From Eukaryota sp. TZLM1-RC (Eukaryota > Metamonada: BaSk clade), in the NCBI GenBank assembly GCA_040285825.1, contig JAUPSS010000005.1, positions 1,612,001 to 1,676,000 of the forward strand: a DNA stretch of 64,000 nt, given 5' to 3'. Shown here piece after piece: positions 61,424 to 64,000 of this stretch. The notes beneath the pieces are model-generated. The model ran no database searches. It worked only from the letters and a program-made list of their open reading frames with translations, and was not told the origin of the DNA. The stretch's first letter is position 1. Each line of letters starts with the position of its first letter. The position numbers were made by a program, and so were the translations under genes.

Positions 61424-62857
61424 TCAAATTTTCGTTCTGTTCCGTATTTCATAAAAGGATTTCTTTTGACTATCAATAAACGATCTGAAATCACTAGACC
61501 GTTGATGACTAACAACTGATGAGTCATCACTTTCCGTTTTCGGCAGTACTGTAGAAACTTCGATTGCTGCTCTGAGTCGTCCAATTTCGTCATCTTTTTG
61601 AGCTATTTGATTTAATAAATTTTGAATTTCGTGTTGAGCATCATTATAAAGTACTTTGAGTCGAGATTCCTGTGAATTAGTAATCATCAACTCTAATTCA
61701 TTCTTTTCTATGGAAAGTCTTGCAATTTCATGCCGAAGCTCAAAAATCTGATTGGTGACGTCATGACTTCCTTTGACTTCTGAAGGGTGGTCTTCGTTAG
61801 TCAACAGTTTACAATTAACATTCAGTTCACCTTCTCGTTTATCAAGAATTTCTTCTCTTTTTTTCAAATCTTGTTCCCATTGGATGAGTCGTTCTTCCCA
61901 TTGTGACAAGTAATTTGATTGATTGTGCTGGTTATTCTGAGCTGATGATGTCATAGATGATTGAGAAAATGACTGATTGTCTGGGAAAACCTCTTCTCCG
62001 TCTACAGAGGGTGAAGGCAAATTGGAGAGGTCAAAACCATTCTCATTACAATTTTGACCTATCAAGTCATCATTCTGAGCTGTAATGTCATAATTTTGAT
62101 GAACTACGTCATCATTTTGACCAGTAACATCATATTTTTGATCTTCTATGGAGAGACTCCTTGACCTTACCTCAATGTCTTCAAAAACAGAACCCTCGTC
62201 TTCAATCTTGGTGATGTCATCATATTGACTAATCACGTCATCATTTTGGGCCGTAACATCATCATTTTGACTGGTAACGTCATCATAACTACGATCAATA
62301 TCAATAGGAACTTTTTCAAAAATTCGTGACAGATCATCAATCAAATCATCACATTTTTGCACCAAGAATTCGACCTCTTCACCGTCAGATTTAGTTTTAC
62401 TTTCAATTGTACTGATAAGGGAGGAAATAGAGAAAACATGCTCATTGCACTCTGAATGGAGAACAAGATCTTCACTATTCATTGCAGCCTCTATACCTGC
62501 CTCAAACTTGGTTTGTGCTGTGAGAAGGGTCTGTGAGGTCTTCTTGGACAGGGATCTCTCTTCATTTTGTAGGTGGGTCGAAATTTGGGTAAGGTCTTTG
62601 ATAATGTTTTCGTGATCAAAAGGAAGTGATGCAGTGGTGGTATCGTTAGCGTCTTTCCATAAAGAGAACTCGGCAGTAATGTCGTTGATGACCTCACGAA
62701 AACGGTCTATTGTAATGGAGAGCTCCTCTCTGTCAGACAGAAGGGATTGGAGGACAAGATAAACATCGTTGAAGTGAGATTTAGATTCAGCAACTGGATC
62801 TAGGGGTTCTTTAGATGGTACAATGATACTGAGCTTGTGTTTAGAAGGACTGCTCAT
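61424..62857 (-). CDS. Coiled-coil protein with QNDDVTA repeats
   Basis: About 477 residues, mostly helical and charged. Helical segments at about 20-190 and 330-450 (QWEERLIQWEQDLKKREEIL with DKREGELN; RHEIARLSIEKNELELMI; HEIQNLLNQIAQKDDEIGRL) have heptad spacing. Between them a disordered Asp/Asn/Gln-rich part repeats DDVTSQN-DDVTAQN-DDVISQY and again DVTGQN, DITAQN. I do not recognise a family; a cytoskeletal or centrosomal role would be a guess. I use the ATG at 62857 (MSSPSKHKLSIIV); the frame from 62902 begins with TTG. Confidence 0.65.
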   Translation of the reverse strand: MSSPSKHKLSIIVPSKEPLDPVAESKSHFNDVYLVLQSLLSDREELSITIDRFREVINDITAEFSLWKDANDTTTASLPFDHENIIKDLTQISTHLQNEERSLSKKTSQTLLTAQTKFEAGIEAAMNSEDLVLHSECNEHVFSISSLISTIESKTKSDGEEVEFLVQKCDDLIDDLSRIFEKVPIDIDRSYDDVTSQNDDVTAQNDDVISQYDDITKIEDEGSVFEDIEVRSRSLSIEDQKYDVTGQNDDVVHQNYDITAQNDDLIGQNCNENGFDLSNLPSPSVDGEEVFPDNQSFSQSSMTSSAQNNQHNQSNYLSQWEERLIQWEQDLKKREEILDKREGELNVNCKLLTNEDHPSEVKGSHDVTNQIFELRHEIARLSIEKNELELMITNSQESRLKVLYNDAQHEIQNLLNQIAQKDDEIGRLRAAIEVSTVLPKTESDDSSVVSHQRSSDFRSFIDSQKKSFYEIRNRTKI

Positions 62858-63234
62858 GGTAGTATAGCTGGATCTTGAAGAAATATTTATTTGATTAAAC
62901 AACCATTTTTGTTCACACTGAAGGTATTTTACGTTGGATAAGTTGTGTCAGGAATAGATCAATAATTGATAACCTCAATTTAAAACTCATCAAAGGCATT
63001 TACAAAATGATCGATTTTAGTTGGTATCTGACCAATAAAAACAGAGAAATTTGGCTATTATATTATGTTAGGATTGTCCTAGTTCAGTCCAGGTTCGAAG
63101 ATGTTGGGTTCAGGTTCCGAACCAGTTCTGAACCAGTTCACCGATTCTCTTTGTCTAATGTTTTTCATTGTTTATAATTCGGTTATTACAGTGACATAAA
63201 GTGAATATAAATTATCCAATAGTTAATATGCTTA

Positions 63235-63295
63235 ATTTTTGTTTTATTTGTCATAACACAGCCTTATAAAGGCCATCACTAGTGAAGTGGTGAAA
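63235..63295 (-). repeat. gypsy-1-family LTR scrap
   Basis: The complement reads CACTTCACTAGTGATGGC with CTTTATAAGG, the palindrome and TATA part of the gypsy-1 LTR. Neither LTR end is identifiable. Confidence 0.65.
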
Positions 63296-63421
63296 AAAAA
63301 GAATTAAAATAGTAAAAGGTTTATAACCAACATAATCAGAGAATTCTGGCTTGAAAACCAAATTATGAATCCGGGTTCACATTCTAATAACATCGTTGTA
63401 CAAATCATTACATAAACATCC

Positions 63422-63952
63422 CTACATCATCCCTGCCAAATACTCATTCAAAAAATTACCCAGTCTAATGTATGACTCACCATCAGGATGAACAGAGTCC
63501 ACCAACACTGGAGAAACGTTCTCCACCCATCTAACAAACTTAGTTGAATCGATCTGACTACACATTGACTCATATTCATTGTTCAATTCGGTGGAAAAAT
63601 CAAATTCTTCCCCATATCGAGATGCTGGAAGAGGCGGAATCTCTAGCAACAAAATAGTACTATTGGGTGATGTTTTGGCCAGTTTTTCTATCAACCACTT
63701 AACATTTGCAGTAATGATGGAGACGGACTGGCCTTGAAGTAAGTTGTTTGTTCCAATAAGCACAATGAACACATCTACGTTTTGACACTGAGAATCAAGC
63801 AGGGTATGTAAATGCTGTGATGTGTAACCAGGTACAGAAGCAGAAGTGACGGAAAACTGTTTTAACTGCTTCCAATAGGGAGTACAGTGGTCATTTCTTT
63901 CAGGTAGTGTGTAGCCCCATGTTAGGCTATCCCCAAGACAGTGTACACGCAT
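63422..63952 (-). CDS. SGNH/GDSL-type hydrolase
   Basis: 176 residues with all four SGNH blocks: block I CLGDSLTWGYTLP (nucleophile Ser), block II ASVPGYTSQHL (Gly), block III VLIGTNNLL (Asn), and block V VDSVHPDGESY (Asp and His of the triad). Serine esterase or lipase activity on an unknown ester. Compact length and no signal peptide suggest a cytosolic enzyme. The ATG at 63952 is the first in frame and begins directly with the first strand, as usual for small family members. Confidence 0.88.
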   Translation of the reverse strand: MRVHCLGDSLTWGYTLPERNDHCTPYWKQLKQFSVTSASVPGYTSQHLHTLLDSQCQNVDVFIVLIGTNNLLQGQSVSIITANVKWLIEKLAKTSPNSTILLLEIPPLPASRYGEEFDFSTELNNEYESMCSQIDSTKFVRWVENVSPVLVDSVHPDGESYIRLGNFLNEYLAGMM

Positions 63953-64000
63953 CTATCGAATGAAGGTAGTTTTCAAAAATTAAATTAAATTTCTCATCTT

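Overview
The window is nuclear DNA of a unicellular eukaryote, A+T-rich and gene-dense between repeats. The evidence is a eukaryote-only gene set (CFIm25, DRG1, a GID7/WDR26-like LisH-CTLH-WD40 protein, an FG nucleoporin, an AK8-like ciliary adenylate kinase), AATAAA signals, Ty3/gypsy and LINE retrotransposons, and a tRNA with an internal promoter. Host genes are almost all single uninterrupted ORFs on both strands. The one intron candidate is only 32 nt long (DMT transporter, 59649-59680). TAA, TAG and TGA all serve as stops. The AK8-like protein hints at a flagellated protist; I cannot place the lineage.

Layout. 1-400: LINE scrap. 818-7727: complete Ty3/gypsy element (gypsy-1) with two identical 136-bp LTRs. 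8.5-15.3 kb: AK8-like kinase, WD40 protein, and divergently an FG nucleoporin with 30 periods of a 105-bp repeat broken by five extra T's. 15.4-20.0 kb: tangle of LINE fragments in both orientations. 20.0-20.7 kb: HAD-like protein. 21.2-23.7 kb: relics of LINE and gypsy-1 plus a pogo/mariner-type MITE. 23.8-25.6 kb: GID7-like gene. 25.8-28.7 kb: LINE, Sel1 and unclassified repeat relics. 28.9-34.8 kb: RING-CBM48 protein, CFIm25, a Fanzor (eukaryotic TnpB) remnant, an Alba-like protein, tRNA-Lys(UUU), a GT8 glycosyltransferase. 34.9-36.0 kb: LINE scraps. 36.4-40.7 kb: PIN-like carrier, DUF445 protein, DRG1. 41.4-43.5 kb: LINE fragments and a solo LTR. 43.8-57.3 kb: a RING-finger gene split by one old gypsy-2 insertion that itself holds a LINE and a gypsy-3 element. 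57.4-58.4 kb: LINE with a clear 15-bp target duplication. 58.7-64.0 kb: DMT transporter, a fragment duplicated from the GID7-like gene, a coiled-coil protein and an SGNH hydrolase.

The most unusual signal is in the retrotransposons. In all three gypsy families an ATG lies inside the 3' end of the LTR and reads into the element (5, 5 and 8 codons of LTR), so there is no non-coding leader after the LTR where a primer-binding site is normally found. All insertions that can be measured have 4-bp target duplications. The gypsy-3 family keeps Gag, protease, RT and RNase H but has no recognisable integrase; that place holds roughly 700 residues of unknown sequence.

The host genes look like ordinary housekeeping and do not form an operon-like system. 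Links by function are loose: nuclear pore and mRNA 3'-end processing, ubiquitin ligase subunits (GID7-like, two RING proteins), and alpha-glucan recognition or glycosyl transfer (CBM48 protein, GT8).
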